The notes under the pieces: generated by a model
Told to the model about the DNA's origin: nothing
The model's database searches: none
Seen by the model: only the letters and a program-made list of their open reading frames with translations
Assembly (NCBI RefSeq): GCF_022811685.1
Contig: NZ_CP094532.1
Span: forward strand, 769,501-833,500
Reading direction: 5' to 3'
DNA from: Chryseobacterium suipulveris
GTDB taxonomy: Bacteria; Bacteroidota; Bacteroidia; Flavobacteriales; Weeksellaceae
DNA length: 64,000 nucleotides
Shown: piece by piece, positions 63,554 through 64,000 of the stretch
How positions within the stretch are numbered: position 1 is the stretch's first letter
How the letters are laid out: each line of letters starts with the position of its first letter
Translations under genes and position numbers: made by a program

Positions 63554-64000
63554 ATGGTCACTGTTTTATCTGATAACTTCTCGCTGGTCAACACCTGGAT
63601 TAACGATTTACGCAACACTGAAGTTCAAAACGACCGCATGAAATTCCGCAGAAACATGGAGCGTATCGGCGAAATAGCTGCATTCGAGATTTCAAAAGGT
63701 CTCGAACAGAAAGAGTTGGAAATCCGGACGCCTTTAGATAAAATCAGGGTTAAAGAAATTGCTGTGCAGCCCGTTATTACTACGATTTTGAGAGCAGGAG
63801 TTCCTTTGTTTCAGGGAATTTTGAATTATTTTGATAATGCGGATTGCGGATTCGTTGCCGCTTACAGAAAACATGAAGCCAACGATTATTTTTCCATCAA
63901 ACAGGATTATCTTACCTGCCCAAATATCGACGGAAGACCATTAATCGTCGCAGATCCAATGCTTGCAACAGGAGCAAGCTTGATTGAAGCTTTGAAAGAT
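63554..64000 (+). CDS. upp: Uracil phosphoribosyltransferase, 5' part
   Basis: The right edge cuts this gene after 149 codons. It starts MVTVLSDNFSLVNTWINDLR, contains VITTILRAGVPLFQGIL (Arg of the catalytic site) and the PRPP loop LIVADPMLATGASLIEALKD, all typical of UPRTases. It converts uracil and PRPP to UMP in pyrimidine salvage. Full enzymes are ~210-215 residues, so about 65 are missing. Confidence 0.92.
   Translation, partial: MVTVLSDNFSLVNTWINDLRNTEVQNDRMKFRRNMERIGEIAAFEISKGLEQKELEIRTPLDKIRVKEIAVQPVITTILRAGVPLFQGILNYFDNADCGFVAAYRKHEANDYFSIKQDYLTCPNIDGRPLIVADPMLATGASLIEALKD

Overview
The window looks like chromosomal DNA of a member of the Bacteroidetes, class Flavobacteriia, most like the Chryseobacterium/Kaistella group (inference). 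Direct signs are about twenty promoter -7 boxes of the Bacteroidetes form TAnnTTTG, two proteins with type IX secretion (T9SS) C-terminal domains, several Bacteroidetes-restricted families (DUF5606, DUF4290, DUF6952-like), and a type II NADH dehydrogenase. Both ends cut genes: a serine hydrolase on the left and upp on the right.

Layout. 1-9 kb: hydrolase end, SixA-like phosphatase, ruvX-def, DUF5606, mazG, hemB, a minimal T9SS-tail protein, ndh-trmD, an EEP-family phosphatase and an Lrp regulator. 9-14.5 kb: deoC next to a two-domain ALDH16-type aldehyde dehydrogenase, a GH25 lysozyme, and a higBA toxin-antitoxin locus with a frameshifted toxin. 14.6-22 kb: ABC-F ATPase, APC permease, an iron-type TonB receptor with two operator-like palindromes plus a PepSY protein, and a 1-Cys peroxiredoxin. 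22-28 kb: rpsP, rimM, asnS and rpoN, with two decayed genes between them. 28-38 kb: EamA/MFS pair, purE, a T9SS esterase broken by an in-frame TGA, a Cys/Met PLP enzyme divergent from its likely Lrp regulator, and a truncated LuxR gene coupled to a fatty-acid desaturase. 38-44 kb: tyrS, ssb, hisS and small genes. 44.2-45.3 kb: tRNA-Ala(GGC) followed by a ~1 kb segment bounded by a repeat of the tRNA 3' end. 45-55 kb: YeiH exporter, rhodanese lipoprotein, fhs, uvrA, and a patatin with an outer-membrane barrel. 55-64 kb: broken DUF421 and GNAT genes, a peroxiredoxin-thioredoxin-DUF6952 operon, DUF4290-murA, der and upp.

The intact genes are mostly housekeeping: translation (trmD, rpsP, rimM, def, three tRNA synthetases), DNA repair (uvrA, ruvX, ssb), wall synthesis (murA), one-carbon, haem and purine metabolism, and redox defence. 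All seven clear frameshift or nonsense lesions that I found fall in six dispensable genes, and none falls in the housekeeping genes.

The gaps are rich in repeats: a composite hairpin element (three copies), a CTCCCTTTAGGG element (four), a GGGCTTTAGCCC element (two), AACTCCTACGGAGTT palindromes (three), C/A-rich TCAAAC leaders before five genes, and heptamer tandem repeats. The observations I rate highest are the tRNA-Ala segment with paired CGTGT repeats, the LuxR/desaturase coupling, the clustering of lesions, the composite repeats, the deoC-ALDH16 pair, the putative leaderless genes, and MurA with Asp in place of the usual catalytic Cys. I see no CRISPR array and no complete phage or transposon.
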